Both the position numbers and the translations under genes were made by a program. Shown here piece after piece: positions 35,057 to 45,058 of a stretch of DNA of 64,000 nucleotides (the first letter of the stretch is position 1; each line of letters starts with the position of its first letter). This DNA comes from Achromobacter sp. UMC46. GTDB lineage: Bacteria; Pseudomonadota; Gammaproteobacteria; Burkholderiales; Burkholderiaceae_B. A model generated the notes under the pieces. That model was given only the letters and a program-made list of their open reading frames with translations. It had not been told where the DNA came from and made no database searches. The stretch lies in assembly GCF_014170335.1 (NCBI RefSeq), contig NZ_LZZS01000036.1:297834-361833 (forward strand), in the 5' to 3' direction.

Positions 35057-36437
35057 GGGAGTGTCAGTTTTTTTGTGTTTAAGGCACTCAGTGCCTGATC
35101 CCGTGGAGGATCAGGCGTGTTGATGCTATCTCAGCGATACGGGTCAGTGAAGCGTTCAGCGTAAATGATGGCGAACTGGTTCATGGCGGCCTTCCAGTCA
35201 TGCGTGGCGCTGCCCCAGCCGTCAGTGACGTTGCGCAGGACCAGCCACAGCAGCTTGGTGGCGGCCTCATCGCTGGGGAAGTGCCCTCGCGTTTTCACCG
35301 CCCGGCGCAACTGCGCGTTGATGCTCTCGATGGCGTTGGTGGTGTAAATCACCTTGCGGATCGCCGGCGGGAACATAAAGAACGGGATCACCCGATCCCA
35401 GGCCCGGCGCCATGCTTCTGCGATCGGCGCGTAACGCTGACCCCACGGGCCTTGCTCGAACGCCGATAGCGCAGCCAACGCAGCCTCCACAGTCGCCGCC
35501 GTGTAGATCGGCTTCAAGGCCGCTGCCACCGTCCGGCGTTCCTTCCAGCTGGCGTAGTCCAGGCTCGAGCGGATCAGGTGCACGATGCAGGTCTGCAGCG
35601 TCGTGGCCGGGAACACCGCGTTCAGCGACTGCTCCATGCCCTTCAAGCCATCGGTGACGGCGATCAGGATGTCCTGCGTGCCTCGGGTCTTCAGTTCGTT
35701 GAACACCTTCATCCAGAACTTGGCCCCCTCGGTCTGTTCGATCCACAGGCCCAGGATGTCGCGCGTGCCGTCGGGTAAAACCCCCAGCGCGAGGTACACC
35801 GCCTTATTACGCACGACGCCATCCTCGCGGATCTTGACCCGCAGGGCGTCGAAGAACACCACCGGATACATCATCTCCAAGGGACGCGTCTGCCAGGCGG
35901 TGACCTCGTCCATGACCGCGTCGGTCACCGAGCTGATGAACTCCGGCGAGACCTCGGTGCCGTACTGCTCGACCAAGAACCCCTGGATCTCGCGCACCGT
36001 CATGCCCCGGGCGTACATCGCGATGATCTTGTCATCAAACCCGGTAAAGCGGCGCTCGTGCTTGGGGATCAGGATCGGGGCGAAGCTGCCGTCACGGTCC
36101 CGCGGGATCTCCACCCGCAGCGGACCGTCATCGGTCAGCACCGTCTTGCGGCTCTTGCCGTTGCGCTGATTGGTGGCTTCCTCGGGGCGATCTCCTCCCG
36201 AGGGATACCCCAGATGGTGCCCTAGCTCGGCGCCCAGCGCCCGCTCGATCAGCGCCTTCTTGAACGCCATCGACAGGTCCTGCACCGCCTCGGCGGTCAT
36301 CGGACCCTTAACGAACTGGTCAACCAGACCCGCCGGGATCGACGGTAATTCCCTCAGGGGAAGCTTTTTCCTTGTGGCCATACATGTGCTCCTTGAGCGG
36401 TATGTTAGGCCTCAAACACAAAATTTATGACACTCCC
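35057..36437 (-). mobile_element. Complete IS256-family insertion sequence (1381 bp)
   Basis: Both ends begin GGGAGTGTCA; the terminal inverted repeats (35057-35085 and 36409-36437) match at 24 of 29 positions, with TTTTGTGTTT shared internally. An exact 8-bp duplication, GTTCGCGA, flanks the element at 35049-35056 and 36438-36445, as expected of this family. One intact transposase gene fills it. Intact ends, duplication and gene suggest recent, possibly still mobile, insertion into a dispersed repeat. Confidence 0.93.
35131..36381 (-). CDS. IS256-family transposase
   Basis: 416-aa DDE transposase of the mutator/IS256 class, with normal length. Catalytic residues visible are Asp in VVFFDALRVKIRED, Asp in IAVTDGLKGME and Glu in YTTNAIESINAQLRR. 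The CIVHLIR segment after the second Asp is the family C-x2-H signature. The frame is intact. The ATG at 36381 is 27 bp inside the right inverted repeat. Confidence 0.96.
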   Translation of the reverse strand: MATRKKLPLRELPSIPAGLVDQFVKGPMTAEAVQDLSMAFKKALIERALGAELGHHLGYPSGGDRPEEATNQRNGKSRKTVLTDDGPLRVEIPRDRDGSFAPILIPKHERRFTGFDDKIIAMYARGMTVREIQGFLVEQYGTEVSPEFISSVTDAVMDEVTAWQTRPLEMMYPVVFFDALRVKIREDGVVRNKAVYLALGVLPDGTRDILGLWIEQTEGAKFWMKVFNELKTRGTQDILIAVTDGLKGMEQSLNAVFPATTLQTCIVHLIRSSLDYASWKERRTVAAALKPIYTAATVEAALAALSAFEQGPWGQRYAPIAEAWRRAWDRVIPFFMFPPAIRKVIYTTNAIESINAQLRRAVKTRGHFPSDEAATKLLWLVLRNVTDGWGSATHDWKAAMNQFAIIYAERFTDPYR

Positions 36438-36445
36438 GTTCGCGA

Positions 36446-36930
36446 TTGACGATCAATTCGTCAGAGGAACGACATCGCTGGATTCCATCACCGGCCTCCC
36501 TTTTAGACGGGTGGCGCGCGCATGGGTCTGGCCAAGCAAGCAACTATCTGCCGCGCGCGACCCGTCGCTCCACCTCCCCAAAATGACTGCGGGGCCCAAT
36601 AGAAAGCCACTCACCACCAGCGCGCAAGCGACCATCGCTCCGACGCATCACCGATACGTATGCAGAATGCGGCCGCCCGCGCGGCCGCATGAGGCGGGCC
36701 CCGAAAATCTCGTGAGTAAACAGCGCTCTAGCAGCGCATCGAACCAAGACGGCGCAGCTCGTCGCCGGGGTCGGGTGGGTGGCGCGCAACCTTGATGCGC
36801 CCGGGGGAATCTGAAGGCAGCGGCCGTAGGCCGCAACGAAGATGACGACGGGGACGTCCGGAGCGAACGCTCCGGACCGCAATCGTGGGCGCGCGCCACC
36901 CACCCGACCCCGGCGGCGAGCGTCCCACGA
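36446..36930 (-). repeat. Dispersed structured repeat, copy 1 (main part)
   Basis: About 485 bp that match 62161-62650 in inverted orientation, roughly nine bases in ten by eye. Inside are a 22-bp palindrome GTCCGGAGCG-AA-CGCTCCGGAC, a pair of long inverted repeats built on GGGGTCGGGTGGGTGGCGCGC flanking it, and a hairpin at 36667-36690. Short open frames across it are shared with copy 2 but show no protein-like conservation. The following 36931-37051 is C/A-rich and shows nothing else. Confidence 0.8.
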
Positions 36931-37051
36931 CTATCCAACGCAACCCTCCAAAGCCCCAAAACACGACCAACGAGACCCCAACCCCAACAAGCACCCCAGC
37001 CTCCCCAATCCTGTCCCCATTTCCCCAAAAGAACTAATAGATTTCCCCCAT

Positions 37052-37080
37052 TTGCGATCGCCCCGCTTCAGGTATATATT
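37052..37080 (+). promoter_or_regulatory. Predicted promoter of the 2-aminobenzoyl-CoA operon
   Basis: TTGCGA (37052-37057), a 17-bp spacer and TATATT (37075-37080) form a good sigma-70-like promoter, 88 bp before the first ATG. The operator at 37076-37095 overlaps the -10 box, so a bound repressor would block it. Confidence 0.65.
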
Positions 37081-37095
37081 TCAAGCCTAAACTAT
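37076..37095. promoter_or_regulatory. Probable MarR operator, copy 2
   Basis: ATATTTCAAGCCTAAACTAT matches the site at 23132-23151 at 17 of 20 positions and keeps the exact right half TAAACTAT. It overlaps the -10 box of the operon promoter. A further half-site-like CCTAAATAT follows at about 37101. Confidence 0.65.
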
Positions 37096-37168
37096 CCAGA
37101 CCTAAATATCCGCGGCGCCCCGCTCCCGATAAACGAGCGACTGTCGCGTACCTCGGAGCGTTACGGCA

Positions 37169-39520
37169 ATGAAAATAGTCTGCATCGGCGGCGGCCCCGC
37201 CGGCCTGTATTTCGGTCTGCTGATGAAATTGCAGAACCCCGAGAACGAGATCACCGTCATCGAACGCAACCGGCCGTACGACACGTTCGGCTGGGGCGTG
37301 GTGTTTTCGGACGCCACCATGCAGAACCTGCGCGAAGCAGACCCCGTTTCCGCCCAGACCATCGGTGACGCCTTCAACCACTGGGACGACATCGACATCC
37401 ACTTCAAAGGCCGCAGCATCCGCAGCAGCGGCCATGGATTCATCGGCATCGGCCGCAAGAAGTTGTTGAACATTTTGCAGGCGCGCTGCGAAGACGTCGG
37501 CGTCAAACTGGTGTTCGAGAATTTCGTCCAGGATGACCAGGCCATCGCCCGCGAATACGACGCCGACCTCGTCATCGCCTCCGACGGCATCAACAGCCAG
37601 ATCCGCACCCGCTACGCCGACACCTTCCACCCCGACATCGACCAGCGCCGCTGCCGCTTTGTCTGGCTCGGCACCAAGAAAGTGTTCGACGCCTTCACCT
37701 TCGCCTTCGTACAGACCGAGCATGGCTGGTTCCAGGCCCACGCCTACCGGTACGAAGACGGCATGTCCACCTTCATCGTCGAGACGCCCGAGGAAACCTG
37801 GCAGGCTGCCGGCATCGAGCAGATGAGCCAGGAAGAAGGCATCGCCTATTGCGAAAAGCTGTTCGCGCCCTGGCTCGACGGCAATGCGCTGATCAGCAAC
37901 GCCTCGCACCTGCGCGGCTCGGCCATCTGGATCCGTTTCCCGCGCGTCATCTGCAACACCTGGGTCCACTGGAACACGCTGGAAACCGCTCGCGGCCAGC
38001 GCCGAGTGCCTGTCGTGCTGATGGGCGACGCCGCCCATACCGCCCACTTCTCCATCGGCTCCGGCACCAAACTGGCGCTTGAGGACTCCATCGAACTGGC
38101 GCGCTGCCTGAGCGGCGCGGAAGGCAGCGTGGAGCACGGCTTGAAGCACTATGAAGAAGTGCGCAGCGTGGAAGTGCTGAAGATCCAGAACGCCGCCCGC
38201 AACTCCACCGAATGGTTCGAAAACGTCGAACGCTACGCGGAACTGGAACCCGAGCAATTCGCGTATTCGCTGCTGACCCGTTCGCAGCGCATCTCGCACG
38301 AGAACCTGCGCCTGCGCGATCCGGCCTGGCTCGAAGGCTTCGAACGCTGGATCGCCGAACGCGCCGGTGCGCCGGCGGCCTCCGGCAAGCGCCCGGCCAT
38401 TCCGATGCTGACGCCTTACCAAGTGCGCGGCGTGCGGCTGAAGAACCGCATCCTGGTGTCGCCGATGGCCATGTATTCCTGCGCGGACGGCGTGCCGGGC
38501 GACTTCCATCTGGTCCACCTGGGCGCGCGCGCCATGGGCGGGGCCGGGCTGGTCATGGTTGAAATGACCTGCGTATCGCCCGACGGCCGCATCACTCCGG
38601 GCTGCCCGGGCTTGTGGAACGACGCGCAGACGCAGGCCTTTGCCCGCATCGTGAGCTTCGTGCACGGCAACAGCGACGCCCGCATCGGCGTGCAGCTGGG
38701 CCATGCCGGCCGCAAGGGTTCCACGCAGCTCGGCTGGCAGAAGATCGACTATCCGCTGGCCGAAGGCAACTGGCCGTTGTTGTCGGCCTCCGCCTTGCCC
38801 TACATCGATGGCGTGTCGCAGGCGCCGCGCGCCATGACGCGCGCCGACATGGATCAGGTGCGCGACAACTTCGTCGCCGCCGCCCGCCGCGCCGCGGAAG
38901 CCGGTTTCGACTGGCTGGAACTGCACTGCGCCCACGGCTACCTGCTGTCCAGCTTCATCTCGCCGCTGACCAACCACCGTGAAGACGAATACGGCGGCAG
39001 CCTTGAGAACCGCCTGCGCTTTCCGCTGGAAGTGTTCCACGCCGTGCGCGCCGTCTGGCCGGAAGACAAGCCCATGTCGGTGCGGATTTCCGCCAGCGAC
39101 TGGGTCGAGGGCGGCATCACCGCCGACGACGCGGTCGAGATCGCGCGCCACTTCAAGGCCGCCGGCGCCGACATGATCGATTGCTCGTCGGGCCAGGTCA
39201 GCAAGGAAGAAAAGCCGGTCTACGGCCGCATGTTCCAGACGCCGTTCGCCGACCGCGTGCGCAACGAAGCCGGCATCCCCACCATCGCCGTGGGCGCCAT
39301 CTTCGAAGCCGACCACGCCAACGGCATCATCGCCTCGGGCCGCGCCGACCTGTGCGCCCTGGCGCGTCCCCATCTGGCCGACGCCTCCTGGACGCTGCGC
39401 GAAGCGGCGCGGGTGGGCTACACCGACGTGGCGTGGCCCAGCCAGTACTTCGCCGGCAAGCGCCAGCTGGAAACCAACTTCGAACGCGCCGCCGCAATGG
39501 CGCACCTGGACATCAAATGA
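37169..39520 (+). CDS. abmA: 2-aminobenzoyl-CoA monooxygenase/reductase (bifunctional flavoprotein)
   Basis: 783-aa two-domain enzyme that hydroxylates and then reduces the ring of 2-aminobenzoyl-CoA, the dearomatising step of aerobic anthranilate degradation through CoA thioesters. Residues 1-390 are a FAD monooxygenase (IVCIGGGPAGLYFG at 3-16; LMGDAAHTAHFSIGSGTKLA near 290). Residues 410-783 are an Old Yellow Enzyme-type reductase (LTPYQVRGVRLKNRILVSPM, GVQLGHAGRKGS, LELHCAHGYLLSSFISPL, EYGGSLENR). Databases often label such proteins salicylyl-CoA 5-hydroxylase/oxidoreductase, but the two-domain layout and the downstream genes favour 2-aminobenzoyl-CoA. It heads a seven-gene operon under a MarR-type operator. 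Confidence 0.9.
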   Translation: MKIVCIGGGPAGLYFGLLMKLQNPENEITVIERNRPYDTFGWGVVFSDATMQNLREADPVSAQTIGDAFNHWDDIDIHFKGRSIRSSGHGFIGIGRKKLLNILQARCEDVGVKLVFENFVQDDQAIAREYDADLVIASDGINSQIRTRYADTFHPDIDQRRCRFVWLGTKKVFDAFTFAFVQTEHGWFQAHAYRYEDGMSTFIVETPEETWQAAGIEQMSQEEGIAYCEKLFAPWLDGNALISNASHLRGSAIWIRFPRVICNTWVHWNTLETARGQRRVPVVLMGDAAHTAHFSIGSGTKLALEDSIELARCLSGAEGSVEHGLKHYEEVRSVEVLKIQNAARNSTEWFENVERYAELEPEQFAYSLLTRSQRISHENLRLRDPAWLEGFERWIAERAGAPAASGKRPAIPMLTPYQVRGVRLKNRILVSPMAMYSCADGVPGDFHLVHLGARAMGGAGLVMVEMTCVSPDGRITPGCPGLWNDAQTQAFARIVSFVHGNSDARIGVQLGHAGRKGSTQLGWQKIDYPLAEGNWPLLSASALPYIDGVSQAPRAMTRADMDQVRDNFVAAARRAAEAGFDWLELHCAHGYLLSSFISPLTNHREDEYGGSLENRLRFPLEVFHAVRAVWPEDKPMSVRISASDWVEGGITADDAVEIARHFKAAGADMIDCSSGQVSKEEKPVYGRMFQTPFADRVRNEAGIPTIAVGAIFEADHANGIIASGRADLCALARPHLADASWTLREAARVGYTDVAWPSQYFAGKRQLETNFERAAAMAHLDIK

Positions 39521-40308
39521 CGACGACTCCGCAACCCCTCGGCGGACGCCACGCGCTGGTGACGGGCGGCGCCCGCGGCATCGGCCTGGCCAGCGCGCGC
39601 GCGCTGCTGGCGCGCGGGGCGCGCGTTACGCTGCTGGGCCGCGACGGCGCGTCGCTGGACGCGGCCGCCGACACCTTGGCCAGCCTGGGCCAGGTGCAGA
39701 CCGTCAGCGCGGACATCGCCGACGAAGCCTCGGTGCGCGCGGCGTTCGCGCAGGCCGAAACGGAGTTCGGCCCGGTGCTGGTGCTGGTGAACAATGCCGG
39801 CCAGGCCGTGAGCCAGCGTTTCGACCGCACCGACGCCGCGCTGTGGCAGCAGATGATCGCCGTCAACCTGACCGGCACCTTCTACTGCATCCAGGCCGCG
39901 TTGCCCGGCATGCTGCAAGCGAAGTGGGGCCGCGTGATCAACGTGGCCAGCACGGCGGGCCTGATCGGCTACGGCTACGTCAGCGCCTATTGCGCCGCCA
40001 AGCACGGCGTGATCGGCCTGACCCGGTCGCTGGCGCTGGAGACCGCGCAGAAGGGCGTCACCGTGAATGCGGTGTGCCCCGGTTACACCGAAACCGACAT
40101 CGTGCGCGGCGCGGTCGCGAACATCGTGGACAAGACCGGCATGACGCCGGAAGCCGCCCGGGCCAAGCTGGCCGAGCGCAACCCGCAGGGCCGCCTGGTG
40201 CAGCCCGAGGAAGTGGCCGAGACGGTGGCCTGGCTGGCGTTGCCGGCCTCGGCCTCGATCAACGGCCAGGCGATCGCCGTGGACGGCGGCGAAGTGATGA
40301 CCGGCTGA
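39517..40308 (+). CDS. Short-chain dehydrogenase/reductase of the 2-aminobenzoyl-CoA operon
   Basis: 263-aa NAD(P)-dependent oxidoreductase, probably acting on an alicyclic hydroxy/oxo-acyl-CoA intermediate. The cofactor motif is TGGARGIG (17-24), NNAG follows, and the active-site Tyr/Lys are in SAYCAAKHG. The end AVDGGEVMTG is typical. Its ATG overlaps the abmA stop (ATGA), so the two are translationally coupled. The exact substrate is not readable from sequence. Confidence 0.9.
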   Translation: MTTTPQPLGGRHALVTGGARGIGLASARALLARGARVTLLGRDGASLDAAADTLASLGQVQTVSADIADEASVRAAFAQAETEFGPVLVLVNNAGQAVSQRFDRTDAALWQQMIAVNLTGTFYCIQAALPGMLQAKWGRVINVASTAGLIGYGYVSAYCAAKHGVIGLTRSLALETAQKGVTVNAVCPGYTETDIVRGAVANIVDKTGMTPEAARAKLAERNPQGRLVQPEEVAETVAWLALPASASINGQAIAVDGGEVMTG

Positions 40309-40351
40309 GGCCGGCGCATCCCATCAACCCAGGATTACGAACGGAGACACC

Positions 40352-41209
40352 ATGAGCACCCAGTCCGAAGAGCACACCATGAAGCACCACAAGCGTCCGC
40401 TGGCCGGTTATCAGGCCAGGACGTTCCTGTGGCAGGTGTCGGCCGACGGCAAGATCGGAACCGTCACGCTGAACCGTCCGGAACGCAAGAACCCGTTGAC
40501 GTTCGATTCCTACGCCGAATTGCGCGACCTGTTCCGTTCACTGGTGTATGCCACCGACGTCAAGGTCGTGGTCGTGACGGGCGCGGGCGGCAACTTCTGC
40601 TCGGGCGGCGATGTGCACGAGATCATCGGCCCGCTGACCAGAATGACCATGCCGGAACTGCTGGACTTCACCCGCATGACGGGCGACCTGGTCAAGGCCA
40701 TGCGCGCCTGCCCGCAGCCCATCGTGGCCGCGGTGGACGGCGTTTGCGCCGGCGCGGGCGCGATGGTGGCGCTGGCCGCCGACATGCGCCTGGGCACCCC
40801 GGCCGCGCGTACGGCGTTCCTGTTCACGCGGGTGGGCCTGGCTGGCGCCGACATGGGCGCCTGCACCTTGCTGCCGCGCATGATCGGCCAGGGCCGCGCC
40901 TCTGAACTGCTGTACACCGGCCGCGCCATGACGGCGGAAGAGGGCGCCAGCTGGGGCTTCTTCAATGCGCTGCACGAGTCCGGCAAGCTGGGCGAAGCCG
41001 CCCAGGCGCTGGCCACGCAGCTGGCCGCCGGCCCGACGTTCGCGCACGGCGTCACCAAGAAGCTGCTGCATCAGGAATGGAACATGGGTGTGGACGAGGC
41101 CATCGAAGCCGAAGCCGAGGCCCAGGCCATCTGCATGCAGACGCGCGATTTCCACCGCGCCTACGAGGCCTTCGTGGCCAAACAGAAGCCGGTCTTCGAG
41201 GGGAACTGA
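40352..41209 (+). CDS. Enoyl-CoA hydratase/isomerase family protein
   Basis: 285-aa crotonase-fold enzyme, expected to hydrate or cleave a cyclic CoA intermediate after ring reduction. The oxyanion-hole segments are GAGGNFCSGGDVHEIIGPL and DGVCAGAGAMVALAADMRL; the second active-site region reads RVGLAGADMGACTLLPRMIG, with Asp where crotonase has a catalytic Glu, suggesting a specialised reaction. A GGAGACACC site precedes the ATG at 40352; an alternative ATG lies nine codons in. The gene is 2 bp from the acyl-CoA dehydrogenase gene. Confidence 0.9.
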   Translation: MSTQSEEHTMKHHKRPLAGYQARTFLWQVSADGKIGTVTLNRPERKNPLTFDSYAELRDLFRSLVYATDVKVVVVTGAGGNFCSGGDVHEIIGPLTRMTMPELLDFTRMTGDLVKAMRACPQPIVAAVDGVCAGAGAMVALAADMRLGTPAARTAFLFTRVGLAGADMGACTLLPRMIGQGRASELLYTGRAMTAEEGASWGFFNALHESGKLGEAAQALATQLAAGPTFAHGVTKKLLHQEWNMGVDEAIEAEAEAQAICMQTRDFHRAYEAFVAKQKPVFEGN

Positions 41210-41211
41210 CG

Positions 41212-42381
<1,170 letters not shown>

Positions 42382-42447
42382 AGGGCCATCGAGCCTTCGC
42401 CATTCCGCAACGCCAACCACACCGCACCGCATAGCAAGGGGAAATTC

Positions 42448-44088
42448 ATGGAAAGTTCCGCCCACATCGACACGTTCGCCCGGGACAATCTGCCCCCGGG
42501 CGAACAATGGCCAGAGTTCCTGCTGGACGGCCCCGACGTGGCCTATCCGAAACGTCTCAATTGCGCGGTAGAGCTGGTGGACGCCATGGTCGGCCGCGGC
42601 TTTGGCGAGCGCGTCGCGCTGCGCTGGCGCCAGGACGGCAAGCCGGCCACGATGACCTACCGGGAATTGGCCGCGCTGACCAACCGCATTGCGCGCGTGC
42701 TGACCGAGGACATGAAGCTTGTCGCCGGCAACCGCCTGCTGTTGCGGGGGCCGAACAACCCGATGATGGCCGCCGCCTGGCTGGCCGCGATCAAGGCGGG
42801 CCTGGTGACGGTGCCTACGATGCCGCTGTTGCGCGCCAAAGAGCTCAAGCAGATCATTGAAAAGGCGCAGATCCAGGCGGTGCTGTGCGATGCCCGCCTG
42901 AAAGACGAGGCGCAGTTCTGCGCCCAGCCCGGCCACGAGCACCATTGCGCCGGGCTGTCGCAGATCGTGTACTTCAACGACACGGCGCCGGATGCGCTGG
43001 ACGCGCTGGCCGCGGCCAAGCCGGACGACTACGCGGCTTGCGACACGTCCGCCGATGACGTGTGCCTGATCGCGTTCACCAGCGGCACCACGGGGTCGCC
43101 CAAGGGCTGCATGCACTTCCATCGCGACGTGCTGGCGATGTGCGACCTGTTCCCCAAGCACGTCATCAAGCCGGGGCCGGACGACATCTTCTGCGGCACG
43201 CCGCCGCTGGCTTTCACGTTCGGCCTGGGTGGCCTCTTGTGCTTCCCGCTGCGTGTGGGCGCCAGCACGGTGCTGGCGGAAAAGCTGACGCCGGAAAGCC
43301 TGCTGGAGCTGATCCAGGACTTCCGCGCGACCATCGTCTTCACCGCGCCCACCTTCTACCGCCAGATGGCGGCGCTGGTCGGCAAGTTCGACCTGTCGTC
43401 GCTGAAGAAAAGCGTGTCGGCCGGCGAGGCCTTGCCGGACGCCACCCGCCAGCTTTGGAAGCAGACCAGCGGCATCGAGATGATCGACGGCATCGGCGGC
43501 ACGGAAATGATCCACGTGTTCGTGTCCAGCCCGCCGGAATCGGTCAAGCGCGGCGCCATCGGCCAGGTGGTCCCGGGCTATGTGGCCCAAGTGGTGGACG
43601 ACGACATGAACCCGGTGCCCAACGGCACGGTGGGCAGGCTGGCGATCAAGGGCCCGACGGGCTGCCGCTATCTGGCCGACGAACGCCAGCGCCGCTTCGT
43701 GCAAAGCGGCTGGAACCTGCCGGGCGACACCTTCATGCAGGACGATGACGGCTATCTGTTCTATCAGGCGCGCAACGACGACATGATCGTGTCGGCGGGC
43801 TACAACATCGCCGGTCCGGAAGTCGAGGACGCGCTGCTGCGCCACGAGGCCGTGGCGGAATGCGGCGTGGTCGGTGCGCCGTGCGACGAGCGCGGCCAGC
43901 TGGTCAAGGCGTTCGTCGTGCTCAAGCCGGGCTATGAGCCCAGCGATGCGCTCGTGGCGGCGATGCAGGCGTTCGTGAAGGCCAGCATCGCCCCTTACAA
44001 ATACCCGCGCGCGATCGAATTCGTGGCGGCGCTGCCCCGTACCGAAACGGGCAAGCTGCAACGTTTCGCGCTGCGCAAGATGGCTTGA
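42448..44088 (+). CDS. abmG: 2-aminobenzoate-CoA ligase / benzoate-CoA ligase family
   Basis: 546-aa AMP-forming acyl-CoA synthetase that activates the aromatic acid, the entry step of the pathway. The phosphate loop is TSGTTGSPKG, the mid motif is GIGGTEMIHVF, and the C-terminal hinge and catalytic Lys are in DDMIVSAGYNIAGPEVEDAL and PRTETGKLQRFALRKMA. Length and the DNLPPGEQWPEFLLDGPDVAYPKRLNCAVELVD start are typical of 2-aminobenzoate and related ligases. Assignment to 2-aminobenzoate rests on the abmA neighbour. It starts 66 bp after the dehydrogenase. Confidence 0.88.
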   Translation: MESSAHIDTFARDNLPPGEQWPEFLLDGPDVAYPKRLNCAVELVDAMVGRGFGERVALRWRQDGKPATMTYRELAALTNRIARVLTEDMKLVAGNRLLLRGPNNPMMAAAWLAAIKAGLVTVPTMPLLRAKELKQIIEKAQIQAVLCDARLKDEAQFCAQPGHEHHCAGLSQIVYFNDTAPDALDALAAAKPDDYAACDTSADDVCLIAFTSGTTGSPKGCMHFHRDVLAMCDLFPKHVIKPGPDDIFCGTPPLAFTFGLGGLLCFPLRVGASTVLAEKLTPESLLELIQDFRATIVFTAPTFYRQMAALVGKFDLSSLKKSVSAGEALPDATRQLWKQTSGIEMIDGIGGTEMIHVFVSSPPESVKRGAIGQVVPGYVAQVVDDDMNPVPNGTVGRLAIKGPTGCRYLADERQRRFVQSGWNLPGDTFMQDDDGYLFYQARNDDMIVSAGYNIAGPEVEDALLRHEAVAECGVVGAPCDERGQLVKAFVVLKPGYEPSDALVAAMQAFVKASIAPYKYPRAIEFVAALPRTETGKLQRFALRKMA

Positions 44089-44109
44089 ACAGGCAACCGG
44101 GAAATCATC

Positions 44110-44535
44110 ATGGCCGCTCCTTTCACTAGCCAGGTAGAAGTCCGCTTCCGTCATTGCGACCCGGCGGGCATCGTCTTCTATCCGCGCTACTTCGAGATGA
44201 TCAACGACTTTGTCGAAGAGTGGTTCGACAAGGGCATGGGGCTGCCGTTCCACACGCTGCACGTGGATCGCCACATCGGTACACCGATGGCCTCGGTGAC
44301 GTGCGATTTCAGCGCGCCCAGCCGCTGGCACGAACGCCTGCGTCAGACGCTGGAAGTGCAGCGCATCGGCGGCGCGTCGTTCAAGGCGCTGGTGCGTTTC
44401 GAAGGGCCTGACGGCCAGTTGCGGTTGTCGGCGACGCTGACGATCGTGACGGTGGATTTGCGGACGATGAAGTCGATGCCGCTGCCTGCGGACTTGCGGG
44501 AACGCATGCAGGATTATCTGGCCAGCGCGGCGTAA
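44110..44535 (+). CDS. Hotdog-fold acyl-CoA thioesterase (4-hydroxybenzoyl-CoA type)
   Basis: 141-aa thioesterase. The segment RHCDPAGIVFYPRYFEMINDFVEEWF carries the catalytic Asp of the 4-hydroxybenzoyl-CoA thioesterase family. It may release CoA from dead-end aromatic thioesters to keep free CoA available, or act on a pathway intermediate. It lies 21 bp after the ligase. Confidence 0.9.
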   Translation: MAAPFTSQVEVRFRHCDPAGIVFYPRYFEMINDFVEEWFDKGMGLPFHTLHVDRHIGTPMASVTCDFSAPSRWHERLRQTLEVQRIGGASFKALVRFEGPDGQLRLSATLTIVTVDLRTMKSMPLPADLRERMQDYLASAA

Positions 44536-44586
44536 GCGGCGCGGGCCACCCTGTAGTTTGTTTTCTTAAAAATAGGATGAGACGTT

Positions 44587-44994
44587 ATGAAGATTCTGCA
44601 ACCGCCGGATTGGATGGCGCCCCGGGGCTATTCGAATGGCGTGCTTACCGAAATGACGGTGGGCAGCAAGCTCGTGTTCGTAGGCGGGCAGGTGGGGTGG
44701 AATGGCCAGCAGCAGTTCGAGTCGGATGACCTGGCGGACCAGGTCCGCCAGACGCTGTCGAACATTGTCGCCATCCTGGCCGAGGGCGGCGCTAAGCCTG
44801 AGCATATTGTGCGGATGACTTGGTATGTCACGGATAAGGACGCGTATGTGGCGGCGTATCCGGCGATCGGCAAGCACTACCGGGAGTTCATCGGGCGGCA
44901 TTTTCCGGCGATGACGGCGGTGGAAGTGGCGGATCTGGTCGAGGATCGGGCTAAGGTGGAGATTGAAGTGACGGCTGTAGTGCCAGCTGCTTGA
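44587..44994 (+). CDS. RidA/YjgF/UK114 family protein lacking the canonical arginine
   Basis: 135-aa trimeric Rid-fold protein. Archetypal RidA hydrolyses reactive enamine/imine intermediates and needs an Arg in a PARS/T segment. Here the equivalent stretch is FPAMTAVEVADLV (106-118), with Met109 in place of Arg, so it belongs to a non-archetypal Rid subgroup. Other fold markers are VFVGGQVGWN, DLADQVRQTLSNIVAILAEGGA and VRMTWYVTDKDAYVAAY. An enamine/imine hydrolase would make sense in a pathway with a 2-amino-cyclohexenone-type intermediate; that is inference. It is the last gene of the operon. Confidence 0.9.
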   Translation: MKILQPPDWMAPRGYSNGVLTEMTVGSKLVFVGGQVGWNGQQQFESDDLADQVRQTLSNIVAILAEGGAKPEHIVRMTWYVTDKDAYVAAYPAIGKHYREFIGRHFPAMTAVEVADLVEDRAKVEIEVTAVVPAA

Positions 44995-44999
44995 TTGTT

Positions 45000-45045
45000 T
45001 TGGCGGGCGGCCTCGTGGCGCTTACGCATCGTCTTGCGTCGAGAC
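45000..45045 (+). repeat. Degenerate REP-like repeat fragment
   Basis: GGCGGGCGGCCTCG followed by CGCTTACGCATCGTCTTGCG and TCGAGACG matches part of the repeat at 34787-34898 and 63620-63830, but has lost the left half of the hairpin. It lies between the convergent Rid-like and AraC genes. Confidence 0.55.
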
Positions 45046-45058
45046 GAGGTCCACCCCG

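Noticed and set aside
36544..36903. A short open frame in repeat copy 1 whose translation resembles one at 62119-62442
   Set aside because: The likeness follows from the DNA repeat itself. The frame crosses several palindromes and shows no protein-like constraint, so a gene is not supported.
37034..39505. An 823-codon minus-strand open frame across abmA and its promoter
   Set aside because: No recognisable protein features and it would cover the operator and promoter; abmA on the plus strand is certain.
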